Source: Setomelanomma holmii
Taxonomy: Eukaryota; Ascomycota; Dothideomycetes; Pleosporales; Phaeosphaeriaceae
Assembly: GCA_010015745.1 (NCBI GenBank)
Contig: ML978157.1
Span: 163,713-227,712 of the forward strand
Reading direction: 5' to 3'
DNA length: 64,000 nt
Below, piece after piece: positions 1-11,014 of this stretch. How positions within the stretch are numbered: position 1 is the stretch's first letter; each line of letters begins with the position of its first letter. The position numbers and the translations under genes are program-made. The notes below the pieces were generated by a model. The model made no database searches. It was not told the DNA's origin and saw only the letters and a list, made by a program, of their open reading frames with translations.

Positions 1-35
1 GCATACTTGAAGGAGACTGGAGAACAGGCATATCA

Positions 36-1220
36 ATGTACCAGCTCGCGACTGCCGAGATACAATACCTCCTCGATCACCCGAATGCCTTACGCTGGAC
101 CGCAAAACGACTTACGAAGATACCAAACGCGCGATCAGCTGTCACGGATATGGAAGTCACGAACGACTCGGACCATCTGCCGCGGTTTCAGGCGCAGACG
201 TTCATGTCAAATCTGGCCAGAGAGCTCACCCCACTCATGAAGGCTCACTATCTCATCACACGAATCAAAACGTCACCCATGACACTCCTGCGTGTCTACA
301 TACACGACTCGCCCTACAGCACAGAAGGATCGCTTGCTGTAGAGAACACAAGCACGGATAGTGCAAAAGCAGTATTCTTCGTCTGGCCCAATGGATCACC
401 TTTCGTATACTCCTCGTTGGCCACGTTGACCGGACAGGTCGTCGGTGATGAGGGTCGACACCTGAGAGACATTGTACAGCAAGCTATACCAAAAGCATTT
501 TCGCGACCTTCTGCGCGATATCAGTTGACAAGCACCAACTTCACAACCAAGTCGCTTGACGCGCTGCTCACATACCGCGGCTCTGGAAAGAGCAATGCAG
601 CAACCGGAGGATGGAGCATATTCCAGGACCATAGCTTCAGTCAGAATGCGCTTGATTTTATCACCACACAGAGAGGAGATGCGCAGGACAAGCAGAGTGC
701 AGAAAAAGGAGCGACGAACGGTGTAACAAAGCCGGGACCTGGTCGGTCGAAACGTGCCGCCGACAGTACAGAGACTCCCGAAGCAAAGCGAAGGAAAGAG
801 GTAGCCGCGGGACGCTTTGGTCCCTCTGCCAAATCAGATGATGGTCGGGGACTTGAGCGTTTTGAGGTCCGGATCGATGATCCATTCCCAGCAGTGGGCG
901 AGAACAACGGAGCGCAGTTGGACGGCGAAACTTCTAATATGAACGCCCAGGCAAGCAAATCGACGCGTAGAGGCCGACCTTCTCTGCTCGACAGAACAGC
1001 AGAAGACCTTGAAGACATTCAAAATGAGGCAGGCTGGGTCCCCAATGTACGCGTGACCTTCCAGGGTACGCACGTATTTGCTGGCATCCGGCAACTCGTT
1101 GAAGAAGGCATTGTCGATGGGGAGAAGATGCCTGGCTGGATGACTGGGGAGGCAGGTGTGACAATAGGGGCTGTAAGAGAAGGACGAATACGATCGAAAG
1201 AAGGTGTTCCTGGTGTTTGA
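36..1220 (+). CDS. CHL4/CENP-N-like kinetochore protein (5' end possibly missing)
   Basis: The 394-residue frame resembles the fungal CHL4/Mis15 (CENP-N) family of inner-kinetochore proteins, which act in the Ctf19/CCAN complex at centromeres. The clearest match is the C-terminus, where 'TFQGTHVFAGIRQLVEEG' is followed by a 'PGWMTGEAGVTIG' segment and a GRI-type ending, the usual end of this family. A middle section (about residues 225-320) is charged, low-complexity and rich in K/R, with a likely nuclear-localisation stretch near 'SKRAADSTETPEAKRRK'. The first ATG lies only 36 bases from the window edge and the protein is shorter than I expect for this family, so an upstream exon is probably outside the window. 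The frame is otherwise open with a TGA stop. The family call rests on recognition of the C-terminal pattern only. Confidence 0.7.
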   Translation: MYQLATAEIQYLLDHPNALRWTAKRLTKIPNARSAVTDMEVTNDSDHLPRFQAQTFMSNLARELTPLMKAHYLITRIKTSPMTLLRVYIHDSPYSTEGSLAVENTSTDSAKAVFFVWPNGSPFVYSSLATLTGQVVGDEGRHLRDIVQQAIPKAFSRPSARYQLTSTNFTTKSLDALLTYRGSGKSNAATGGWSIFQDHSFSQNALDFITTQRGDAQDKQSAEKGATNGVTKPGPGRSKRAADSTETPEAKRRKEVAAGRFGPSAKSDDGRGLERFEVRIDDPFPAVGENNGAQLDGETSNMNAQASKSTRRGRPSLLDRTAEDLEDIQNEAGWVPNVRVTFQGTHVFAGIRQLVEEGIVDGEKMPGWMTGEAGVTIGAVREGRIRSKEGVPGV

Positions 1221-2476
1221 ACAACTCATGAACTTTACTACCGTCTCGCGGGGTCAAATGGGTGCGTTTTCATTGATATACCCCGGCCTGTGGCGTCACG
1301 GCAAGGCCACATTCATTCCTCGACTTATCAGAGCTCCAATCGAACTACGTTTCAATACTAAATGAGGCCATGTGCTTGGACTCTATCCGTTTTCAAGTCA
1401 ACATCGATCGCTTTATGAAGGCAAAAGAACGGTTCTGGAGTGATATCGTGCAGATCCACCGACCCATGGTGTTCTAGAGATCTACCTTGGATTCATGTAT
1501 CTATGTTAGCCAAGACCTCGATTAGCGGCTGCATCAACGTCGGGACCGACCATCAGCATTCCACGCTCTGTTCCTGAGTCCATATTCCACAAGTAATTCC
1601 TGCGCAAGTTGAACAGCGTCCAGGAATGAGATGCCAGGGTGAAGTCTAATCCTCGAACCCAACAGTGTGTATGACCCGGCGTCCGTTCTCGGCATAGACC
1701 CAAGTCAGCGTCGGACAGCGATGTCCACCATCACGCTGAGTATGCGGCTCAAAATCGATTGCTACGTAACCACCAAGCCTTCTTCAGCGCCCGTCTATCC
1801 TGTTCGAGACTGGTCGGAACGATCGGCTCCTTCAAGAACGATAGAACCGGTGACGAGACTGCTCGCCCAGCCATCGATGTCATACGTGCAGATGCTTCGT
1901 GGACGTGCGGTCGCGGCCTTGCAGTCGGGTTCTGCCAGGACGCCTGAGGATTGGGTGTGGCACAGGTGGCTAGTGAACGTGCCAGTGCACGGACTGCCGA
2001 ATAGCCGTTGAGGCGTAAGGCTGACATCGATTTTGTAGGGTTTAGTAGTCATGTGTGCTCCTTTCCTGGTAACGAACGGGCGCTGATGCATACCGGCTGC
2101 GGCGAAGTTGGTTCCTTATCGCTTCGAACGGGTCTATGTGGCTTGTCATTGGATCAAGCACTAGGTTCGTGCACCCTTTAGTGGGCTCGTGTACGACGAC
2201 CAGCGACCCATACAAGAAGCTTGGGAACGGGAATAATGTCTTGTTCTTGCACACGACATATACGCAGACTTGGCGAGGTTGGACAGACCAACATATATAC
2301 TTCGACGATGCCCCACGTAGACAATATACTCAAGCCTCAAGCTAACCACGATATCCACGAAACCTTAACCTCATAAGCCCAGGTTGACCAACGGACGTAA
2401 ATCGAACACACCACCATCCGAGCAATACAAATCCGTTTTACAATCGAAGTCACTCGTCTCTAAGACTACATTGCCG
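1221..2476. other. Intergenic, no gene seen
   Basis: This 1.25 kb stretch between the CHL4-like gene and the next small gene holds only short frames on both strands, with no recognisable domain, RNA gene or repeat. Confidence 0.5.
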
Positions 2477-2977
2477 ATGACAGACCACCACACCACCTCC
2501 ATCAACGCCCGAGACTTGACCTCAAGACTCAACCAACTCCAAGCATCTACCAATGACACCACTGGAGCCTCCACCATGTCCTTCGAACACCGACGAACCC
2601 GAGCCTCCTCCTGCGACTCCTTCCGCATGCCCAAGTTCACAAAGTCCTCGACCATGTCCACCACAGACAGCTCGGGCTCCGACATGTCGCAGCTACGTAT
2701 CGCGCGTGCTGTGCCCAAGACTCGAACAAACAGGGAGAGCGTCGAGGTTGGAGTCGGCGAATTCAGTAAGCCGAGGGTCAATAAGAGAAGTCAGCGCGAT
2801 AGGAGTGTCAGCACGAGGAGCGCGAAGAGTGAGGCTGGGAAGGAGGATTTTAGGTACTATGGTCGACACTCAAACCAGTGGTTGTTCAACGATTTCAGTG
2901 TTACGGACAGCATTCGGAAGGGGTGGGGGAAGGTGTTTAGTAAGGATGAGTGGGACTGGTATGAGAATAGGAAGTAA
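2477..2977 (+). CDS. Small conserved fungal protein of unknown function
   Basis: The frame gives 166 residues from the ATG at 2477. An upstream in-frame TTG is not a credible start. The N-terminal two thirds is Ser/Thr/Arg-rich and probably disordered, with many SxxR-type phosphorylation-like sites. The last 45 residues are different in character: a 'YYGRHSNQWLFNDFSVTDSI' block and a Trp-rich end (W-G-K-V-F, D-W-Y-E-N-R-K). That GRH-x-N-x-WLF-x-x-FSV pattern is one I associate with conserved uncharacterised ascomycete proteins, so the gene is likely real. No catalytic residues, signal peptide or membrane segment are visible. The function is unknown. Confidence 0.6.
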   Translation: MTDHHTTSINARDLTSRLNQLQASTNDTTGASTMSFEHRRTRASSCDSFRMPKFTKSSTMSTTDSSGSDMSQLRIARAVPKTRTNRESVEVGVGEFSKPRVNKRSQRDRSVSTRSAKSEAGKEDFRYYGRHSNQWLFNDFSVTDSIRKGWGKVFSKDEWDWYENRK

Positions 2978-3993
2978 GAAGGACGCATGTATACAGACAG
3001 GTCACGGGGCTGTGGGACTGTGTTCGAGTGGATCTACTACTGCAGTGGATTGGAAGCTAGTTACTTCTAAGCAGCAACCCAACTACGCATATACGTGCAA
3101 TCAGATTTGCGTTATACACAACTTGACCCGGTGCACCACTGCAATGTGTGCGACTTCTGTTTTCGATGTTGCTCTGCGATTGCTGTAAATGGTAAATGAT
3201 GTCACGCGGCACATGAACGAGATGCTCCGTCGTTCTCATTCATTCAACCGATTTCCGTACACCTTCTCTGGCCATGCAAGCAAGGCAGCATGCACCAGCA
3301 ACAATTGCTTGAACGACATCCTTGTTAGATACTAGATGAGGCGACAAAGACAGACGGACACAGCTTATTAACGTTCAGCACTGTGATGACCGCGATCATA
3401 TAGATCTAGGCCAATACACAAATCGTGTTTTGACTGGATTTCAGCGTAAGTTTCCTGCTTTCAAAGCAGTGTTGTTGCTCTTTGGGCTCCTATCTCAGCA
3501 TTCTCTGCTGCCTGCCTCAGCCCCGCCAAGTTGCATACAGCACAGCCTCAGCCACAATGCACCAACCTTGCACCAAATCGCGTCCAGACTCACTAATACA
3601 TTGTAGTCAAAATGAACGCGAAAGCCGCATTGTAACCATACACCCGTCTTCATACGCTGTCAATACTCCAGACGTGAGTTGTCATAAACCTCCCCACGGA
3701 ATATCGCACCTGTCACAGCCAGGGATCGTGCTTACCAGGCTCTACCACATTATCGCGGGATCGCGATCAACAAGTCGGCTTTGCTCGACCCAATCTGAGC
3801 TGGGTGAAGGAAATACTCGGTGTTCGCTCGAACGAAGCCTTGGGTTACCGCAATGTCGCCGCTGCCTTCGAGTCACAAAGATATCAGATCATTGTACAAT
3901 ACTTTCGTCTGCTCCTCGTGTGGGGCTGTACGGCCCTCGATACTCGAACGACCCACAATATCGCCGTACCGAACATTCATCCAACCGGATGGT
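2978..3993. other. Intergenic, no gene seen
   Basis: No supported gene lies here. The overlapping frames from 3482 on are low-complexity and run into the HET relic that starts around 3.99 kb, whose own upstream exon, if it had one, I cannot identify. Confidence 0.4.
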
Positions 3994-5806
3994 GTGGCCT
4001 CTCAACCATATCAGTATAAGGACATTGATCGCGAATGCAATCAAATCAGGCTTGTCGTTCTCTATCCTGGCGCAAAGTCAGATAAGATCTGCTGCCATAT
4101 CGTCACCACTACGCTAGAGTCGAGCCCTAGCTACTCCGCAGTCTCAACACTTGGGCAACAGAGGACGGAGACAACAGCGTCTCAAAGAAAATATATATAG
4201 CCGAAGTCGAGGCGCCACAGACGTGGCGGTTCTTACCGGTCACCACAAATTGTGAGAATGTTCTGAGGCAATTGCGACAAGAAGATCAATCTCAAACGAT
4301 CTGGATCGACTCCATTTGTATCAACCAGTCACAAACGGACGAGCAAAATCACCAAGTCGGGCTCATGGGTCGTATCTATCAGCGCGCGAAAACTGTCGAG
4401 ATCTGTATTCACAACCCAGCCGAAGATTACATGGTCGCCATGCGTCTGCTCGGTCTGCTTGCCGCAGAGAAACCGACTTCTGTTAAATTCGATGATCGTG
4501 TTTCAACTGATAGCCGCGGTCCTCCAGGCTACATTATGCACCTCATGACCCTTTTCGCCTGCAGATATTTCACGCGGGTCTGGGTGATTCAAGAGGTCCT
4601 GCTTGCTGCCATTACAAACCTACACGTCAATGATGAAGTCTTTTTGCTCACATGGCACAAGCTACAGTCCGCACTCGACATATGTGGGGAGCACTGGTTC
4701 TTCATTTTTCGCCTCTTCGAGTGGGTCTTAGCTTGGCGTCGTCAAAGTCATGGCCGGGGGGTGACTCGCATAGTCTCAAGCCTGAGCATGTCATTGAAGT
4801 CTTTGTGCGAAAACCCAAAAGACCATGTTTTTGCCGTATTGAACCTTCTACCTCCCAAAATCCGAGACTTGATCGCCATCGATTACGGTGCAACCGAGGA
4901 TCAGGTATTTCAGCAAGCTGTCGGAGCATGTGTGTTCGAATGTGGAGATCTCGACATCCTCTGCTTCTCTGAATTGAACACGGCTGCCGAAAGTGCTTTG
5001 GTACCGAGTTTCACCAAGAAACATCTACGCAACTTTGTAGGACAAAGGGACGTGGGAAACAGACCATCTCAACCTGAAGGAAAAGGTTCTGCTTTGCGCA
5101 GCCTTTGGCCTCCACACGCTAGTGTGGAGACACACTCTATGCTTCTTCATCCTCCTCGCCTTCATCAAGTTCCAAAAGATGTAGACAGCTCCGCTGAGCC
5201 TCTTCCCCCCTGGCCTGCAAGAGAAGTGCCATTGGCCTTTCGTCATGGGCACCAGATCCCGATGCGACAGCTGATCCCCGCACTGAATGTCCGTGCACAT
5301 CTCATTGATGTCTCCATCGGTCGCTCCGGCCTGTTTAAGAAGGATTTGTTGAAGCTGATAAGAAAGAGGCCTTCAAAAAATGGCTAAGCGAATTCTTCCA
5401 GCGACCATCCGAGTCAAATGACGTTTCCGTTTTTAACCCTGACGACTTATGTTCATTCAAGTACGACATGAGATTCTGGTCGGAAGGAGACCCAATCATT
5501 CGAACATACTACAGCGTAGGATGCACGAGCTGCAATAGCTTGCCAGGTGATTTCATCTTCGCCATAGACGGCGCGCACCATCCACTGATCCTACGACCAT
5601 TCACTCCACAAGACTTCTCACTCGGTGCAGACGATCCTGCGATGTACAGGATCGTGGGAAAGTGCTATGGGCGACAATGGAGCTTGATTACTGGAATCCG
5701 GGCAGTTACAAGGGGACATGGAAACACAAACCTTACGATCTGGGAAAGGAGCAAACGCGGATCGTCACGATTTATTGACAGTCTTCTCAAAATGGGTCGG
5801 CAGTAG
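3994..5806 (+). pseudogene. HET-domain gene relic 1 (frameshifted)
   Basis: Several HET (heterokaryon incompatibility) hallmarks occur in order on the plus strand but in different frames. A first block with the IRLV-x-L-Y-P-G start and a degenerate Y-S-A-V-S motif ends near 4,145. The next block, 4,153-5,020, reads on in a shifted frame with W-I-D-S-I-C-I-N-Q (about 4,305), the 'GLMGRIYQRAKTVEICIH' segment and a 'FTRVWVIQEVLLA' segment. The usual second aromatic-Trp step after AVS falls exactly at the shift, where one base appears to be missing. The middle part near 5.0-5.4 kb has lost its frame again. The C-terminal HET-type segment (GDFIFAIDGAHHPLILRPF, then YRIVGKCYG) resumes in the frame at 5,468-5,806. 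No intron with acceptable borders repairs the first shift, so I read it as a decayed allorecognition-type gene. Confidence 0.75.
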
Positions 5807-6361
5807 CACTCGCAAAATCACGTTGCTTCGCATGGGACTGGGAAGTCTCGTGGTGCACATTCAGAGAAATTTTATCGAAGGCTTTCAGGGCGTTGATGAC
5901 AGCGACGGCTTTTCTGGAATGTGTAAGAGAAATAAGGTTGATGCGCGCATCGAGAACGACGGCGACGATCACGTATGCTTCCAAGACGGAGTTGTTGGAC
6001 TGGTGTTCTGCAAGCCATGCACCAGCGATGTGTTGGAGATCCTTCAGCCTTGTACGAAGACACGTGAACAGCCACTGCCAAGCTGCAGAAGCCAACGATT
6101 GGTCCATTAAGGTGGACAGCCGAGTGGGCAACTCGATGTTTGAGCAGAGTGGGCATGGAGAACCACGCTAACCACGGATCGCAAACCCATGTGAGGGTAC
6201 GTATAAGTTTGTCTCCTGAGAGGGCTACTTCCAAACTCCACTCGCTCCACTCGACACAGCTATACCCAAGTACTTTCCCGGAACCACGTTACAAGTATCA
6301 GCCAATCACAACTCCCTCGGCTATCAGCCAATCATAGCTTGCCCCTACTATCAGCTCTACG
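5807..6361. other. Intergenic, uncertain coding relics
   Basis: Overlapping frames on both strands (for example 5,787-6,131 minus) have no motif that I recognise, and neither strand is clearly coding. Confidence 0.35.
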
Positions 6362-6559
6362 ATGTCGTCCCGGGATTTGATAGGGACCACATGCATCGGA
6401 GTTATTGGATCTCTGATCCTCGGCATAATTGTCGTCTTTGTGCGCCGTGAACACATGCGTAGTAAGTACCTGAAAGTCGACTGTAGACGACTTGCTAAGT
6501 ACCCCATGCTAGCTTCCAACCTCGAGGCCAGGTCTGTTGGCACCGAACATGGTACCTAG
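6362..6559 (+). CDS. Putative tiny single-pass membrane protein
   Basis: An ATG at 6,362 opens a frame whose residues 8-28 form one strong membrane helix (I-G-V-I-G-S-L-I-L-G-I-I-V-V-F-V) followed directly by basic residues (RREHMR). A GTAAGT at 6,462 and a TAG acceptor at 6,512 define a possible 51-base intron in phase 1. Spliced, the product is 48 residues with a tail containing 'SNLEARSVGTEHG'. Unspliced it is 65. Size, single helix, basic flank, phase-1 intron and the L-E-A-R tail resemble the tandem small-protein family at 23.8-30.4 kb, but the RDS motif of that family is absent, so kinship is only a suggestion. It could also be a chance frame. Confidence 0.35.
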   Translation: MSSRDLIGTTCIGVIGSLILGIIVVFVRREHMRSKYLKVDCRRLAKYPMLASNLEARSVGTEHGT

Positions 6560-6848
6560 CCTAACAGTAACAACGGCTATGAGGGCGACAACGATATGAA
6601 CAACAAGACATCTGCAGAAAGAGGGGCTACTCTCTCACTCCATTGTAGATTACGAGTACGACAGGGAACATCTTAGGATAGAAAGGAAATAGAAGGAGAA
6701 TGGCGGGTTGCCTTTCCAAAATAGACTCTTGTTGGCTGTATTTAGCTTCTCTACGATGCGCTGGATCCAATTCTGGCCATGATCTTTTCTTGTTCTAGTA
6801 TGGCTTAACTCTGCAGCGTGCCCAGCGAACATAGCCGGTCTGCTCCCT

Positions 6849-8679
6849 TCATTTTAGCTTTGGCCGCAAAACGGTAGGCACAGGCGGCCTCGTCGTCGGC
6901 ATACACGCACACGCACTACTAACCCTTGCAACCCCCTCTTCTGCCTGCGTCGCATTGCCCGAAGCACATCCCGTCCTGGCATAGTCAGGCACAAGACCTA
7001 CATCCTCATTCTGTCGGATCAAGAAGTTTGCGCACAACTCTGAACTCTGCTCCAGTCGTCCTTCAATCGAGCTTGCGCGCATAGCAGTAAGACAAGAATC
7101 AGACTTGCATACAGCAGGTTTCGGACATTCTTTGGACGTCATTTTGACAACGAAGCTGCCGCGCTCGATTGTGTGTACGAAGATAAAGCCGGATTTGAAG
7201 TATGAGTAAGACGACCACGAGTCAAGGAAGGCCACCGTACCCTCACCTTCAAGCTCATCGTCCTCGGGGTGGATGTCGAAGAAGCCTGCCTCGCAGATAC
7301 TGTCGCCGCTAGGATCTTCGGTCACGGAGCGAATGTCCAGGACAGTCAGGGCCGACACCATAGTTAGATTGGTACGAGTACCCATCGATGATGTATTGAT
7401 TGTGATCAGTTGCTCGTCTCGGGCCTTCGTAATTACCGCTGTAATGTGAGTTCTCTAGATCGCGGATGTCGAAGATGTGTGTGGTTGGTAGACCTTGTGT
7501 CATTGGCCCGACTTTCGTATCGCGCTCGTCGAATTCGTCGTCTAAAGAGATGTAGTCTTGCCATATTTCGTTGTTGACGACACCTTTATGCACATACTCG
7601 GCGCCGGGTAGGAAGTGATACTGATGATGTTGGTCATGTTGCCGACCTTATCTGTCACGTCTCAGATGGTGAGTGTGTCATCGTTGTAGCCGTAGCAAAT
7701 TTCGCGGTCGTAGTAGCTAGTGTCCGGTCCACAGTAGACCAGGCATTGGGCATCGTGGACGTAGCCATCTCCTGCTGCACAGCCTGGCGAGACAGGGTTG
7801 GAAGGATTGGTCATGTTGATGAAGATGATGCCGCCGCGGCAGGACAGGTCACCTCGCACACGAATCGTCTCGTTGCCGCCTACTGAGCCCACTGCCATCG
7901 CATAGTTGAGTTCTTCATTCACGACGATGTTGTGCGTGCGCCCAACAGGCAGGTCGTTCCAATGGCCAGTAAGATTGTCGTTCGTGAACTTTGTTGGGCT
8001 CTCAGGATCAAGGTCGGGCAGTTTCTTCATGTCGAAGATTTGAATGCCGCCATTGATCGCTTCAGATCCTATAACGGCGTAGTCACGGAGATCTCGGATC
8101 TCTCGCCAGCGCGAACCAATAGGATCATAAGGAGGCAGATGTCCCAAGTAAATCAGCTTGCCGTCGGGACTGATCTCAGCAAATGCAGGGCCGTCGATTG
8201 ACCAAATGCGACGAATTCGCGTCCATCAGCAGACGTCCAGCCCCAAGACGATGAGCCTTGTCCTTGCGAGCTACCTAGATCCGCGTGAAACAGGAAATGG
8301 TAAAGATCGATCTAACACCATTAGCATCACACAAAGGACTGAAGTTCCACTGGGATGCTTACATTATTGCACTTGAAGGTGTTGTTCTTGTCTCCAGATA
8401 TCGCTGCAGCGAAGCCATGTTCGCATGGAGTGTAACCAAGCTCGGGATTCTTGGAGCTCTCCATGGCACCAGATGCGAGCTCAGCGTCCCATTGAGCCTA
8501 ATTATATCGTTACTTTCAGATTGCACCGGTATGTCGTGTATAGTACTCACCATTTTGAGTGCCATGATCTGAGCATGAACAGCACCAGAAGCATAGTCTT
8601 CAGCTGAGCCTAGGGCAGCAGCTCTGCTGGTGCCGAAGAGATATGAGCAGAGAGTAATCAAAAGGGATATGCGAGCCAT
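6849..8679 (-). pseudogene. Choice-of-anchor-B/LVIVD-type secreted protein, disabled
   Basis: The start (8,679) encodes a signal peptide (ISLLITLCSYLFGTSRAAA). Two credible introns follow: one opens with GTGAGT after 'QIMALKM', the other with GTAAGC after 'TFKCNN'. Later blocks such as 'SSSWGWTSADGREF', 'LGHLPPYDPIGSRWREIRDL', 'GGIQIFDMKKL' and 'LPVGRTHNIVVNEELNYA' match the fungal relatives of bacterial choice-of-anchor-B/LVIVD beta-propeller proteins. The gene is broken at least four times: a frameshift near 8,198, an in-frame TGA at 7,662-7,664 where a Trp is expected, a one-base loss near 7,600-7,608, and another frameshift near 7,345-7,362. The C-terminal Cys-rich tail remains readable to 6,849. 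No splice pattern I could find removes all the lesions. The molecular role of fungal members is not established. Confidence 0.8.
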
Positions 8680-9252
8680 GATGAACGTGCTGTCTGTACT
8701 GCGGAACGAATAAGCTCGACCAGATGATGCCGAGTCGCGTCACAGGCGGTTGAAGGGCGGGGTTGGTCCTATTTGTACTTGTCTCAAATCCATATTCTCG
8801 GTGCGTCATTGTGTTCTGCAGCCGGTAGCCTTGCGAAGTAATTGGTGTGCAAGGCGGGTCCGGAATACAGGATGCCCACATGGCAACCTTTTGACGGTTG
8901 TGCCAGGTCCAAGGATCATAGTCACTACAGTAGGTACTTGGCTGGCGAGGTTTTGGTAAGCTGCGAGGCAGCTCGACCTGTACGTGTCAGGTGGCCATGT
9001 GCCAGGTTTCGCCGCCTTAGTCACGCGAGGGGCCATTCGGAGTTTCGAAAACCAGCAGTCTTTCAGCTCATGCCTTGTGAGGTTGAGAGTTGTCGAGAGA
9101 CTTGGTCTCGTTACAAGTATATTTGTAATCAAAGGGTGAATACTTTTGTGATAAAACATACATGTGAGGCTCGTTAAAAGTGCGCGTATAGTATCGGGGT
9201 CATTGGCGCGTAGGCATCTGGGCATCGCTCGATCGTGTACTCCGTCCCATCA
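8680..9252. other. Intergenic, no gene seen
   Basis: This stretch separates the disabled secreted-protein gene from the 3' end of COQ2. I see no coding motif or structured RNA. Confidence 0.5.
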
Positions 9253-10536
9253 TTAGTTGGCGATGCTGTCTAGCTGTTCTTCGACTCTAAGCGGCTTCTT
9301 CTCACCATAGAGTCCCAGCAGATGACCAATGTACTCGCCAGCAAGGCCGAAGCTGATTGCCCCTCCCGTGAGCCAGGCACCATTTACAAACCACCACCAG
9401 CAATTCTTAACGTCCTTCAACTTTACTCTTCGAATCATAGTGGCAAGCGTCAGGGCTGCACCTCCGCAAGAGCCTGCAAAAAATATCGGGCCCATGCCAG
9501 CAGCGACTCCGGTAGCCGCCAACAGACCGAGCTGAACCACAGCTAGACCCGACAGGACTACCTTGGTCTCTTTCTCATGCTTGAGAGCGATACTTTTGAT
9601 GCCGGCCTTGACGTCGTCCTTGATGTCCATGTGCGCATAGATCATGTCGTACAGAACAGTCCACGCAGTATTGCTGGAGTAGAGACAAGCTGCCGCTATT
9701 AGTGCAGCTTGATTCGTGAGAAGATCGATTCCAAAAGCAGGAAAGCCCATCATGGCCCCCCAGGAGAATGTGAGCCCAAGGACGAATTGAGGATAGTACG
9801 TGACGCGCTTAGCCAGCGGATAAGTTGCGACTAATAACAACGACGGAGTCGCGTACCAGAAACACTCGAATGGCAGAGAGAGAAGTACAGCAAGGCCAGT
9901 CATCAATTGACCTCCCAGGAAGACAATGGCTTGCTGGGGCGTAATTGCCCGTCGTGCGATCGGTCGTAGTCTGGTTCGTTCAACGTGCGGATCGAGGTTG
10001 CGATCCCAGAGATCGTTGATAGTGCAGCCAGCGCCTCTCATAACGAGAGCTCCAGTGAAGAACAGCGCTGTTGTGCTGATGACCGCGGACGGCGCAGCGA
10101 TGGGCGTTGCCATTGTAGCTGCCACCAATGTGCTGAATAGGCATGGAAAGAAGAGATAGTACGACCCAGTCGGCTTATCGATTCTCATGAGTTCAGCATA
10201 GGGAACGGCCTGCCGAGGTACATATGAGAGAATACCGGTGGTTGGGGGAGAGTACTGCGGAAGTGATTTCTGCGCGGCATCGATCGTTGCCGTAGCGATA
10301 CCAGCTCGGGGCTGCGAACTCAATTCGAGGGTAAAATCCACGGCTCGCAAACGTTGTAATTGCACAGACTGTGGTCGATGCACCACTGGTAGTCGAGGCG
10401 TCGAAGCGACCATGCGTGTTGATGCCACATTTGACTTGCTCTTCTGGAGCCACGGTGATCGCGCTAGGACCAGTGTAGACCGGGGGAGGCTCAAATTATG
10501 GCGCATTAGACACGGGCTCAGGAGAGCTCTGGCCAT
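9253..10536 (-). CDS. COQ2: 4-hydroxybenzoate polyprenyltransferase, mitochondrial (COQ2)
   Basis: COQ2 is an intronless 427-residue UbiA-family prenyltransferase. It transfers the polyprenyl chain to 4-hydroxybenzoate in the mitochondrial inner membrane, an early ring step of ubiquinone synthesis. Both Mg-diphosphate binding motifs are present: NDLWDRNLD (about residues 174-182) and YDMIYAHMDIKDD (about 296-308). The 'MRIDKPTGSYYLFFPC' segment before the first helix is typical of the family. Around eight hydrophobic helices follow. The first 100 residues are rich in Arg, Ser and Ala with almost no acids, as expected for a mitochondrial presequence. Length matches the family. The ATG at 10,536 is the first in frame. 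It is transcribed divergently from the JmjC gene across about 480 bases. Confidence 0.95.
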   Translation of the reverse strand: MARALLSPCLMRHNLSLPRSTLVLARSPWLQKSKSNVASTRMVASTPRLPVVHRPQSVQLQRLRAVDFTLELSSQPRAGIATATIDAAQKSLPQYSPPTTGILSYVPRQAVPYAELMRIDKPTGSYYLFFPCLFSTLVAATMATPIAAPSAVISTTALFFTGALVMRGAGCTINDLWDRNLDPHVERTRLRPIARRAITPQQAIVFLGGQLMTGLAVLLSLPFECFWYATPSLLLVATYPLAKRVTYYPQFVLGLTFSWGAMMGFPAFGIDLLTNQAALIAAACLYSSNTAWTVLYDMIYAHMDIKDDVKAGIKSIALKHEKETKVVLSGLAVVQLGLLAATGVAAGMGPIFFAGSCGGAALTLATMIRRVKLKDVKNCWWWFVNGAWLTGGAISFGLAGEYIGHLLGLYGEKKPLRVEEQLDSIAN

Positions 10537-11014
10537 GGTGATGAATGTGATGGCTTGTGTTGAGACGCACTACTCATCGATGTGGGTGCAGTAACCTTTG
10601 TCACGAAGGCATAATGGTCCGACAGCCGGTGTTGTGAGTGTCGCAGGTCTTCTGAACTTATGGAACGTTCGCTATCTCGTTGTGGTCTGCACTAGCGAAC
10701 ATGAGGACGGAACGGTGAAGTTACCCGTGGACAATTCAGAAGGCGCGCTAGTGCCCGTTGGCACGTGATGCGTAGCTCCGGCCTCTCCAACATGGAGCTT
10801 CCTGTCACGTCCACCACAACCACATGCTCGCCGCGACGGCACCAGTGACAGTGTCACGCTCTCCGTATCCCTACACCATCACCTCTTTGATCGCGATCGT
10901 CATCCAAAGCTGCTCAGTCGGGCTAGCAGCTTTGCGACTGCGCTTTTTGTGGGTGGTGATAGTTCAAACCAGGCCCGCGACGCGAACTGTAAATGGTGTC
11001 TGGCACAGCAAACA
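10537..11014. promoter_or_regulatory. Shared divergent promoter region, COQ2 / JmjC gene
   Basis: These 478 bases separate two divergently transcribed intact genes and must contain both promoters. I see no distinct TATA box or known operator. If the JmjC protein starts at the earlier alternative codon (10,949), the region is shorter. Confidence 0.4.
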
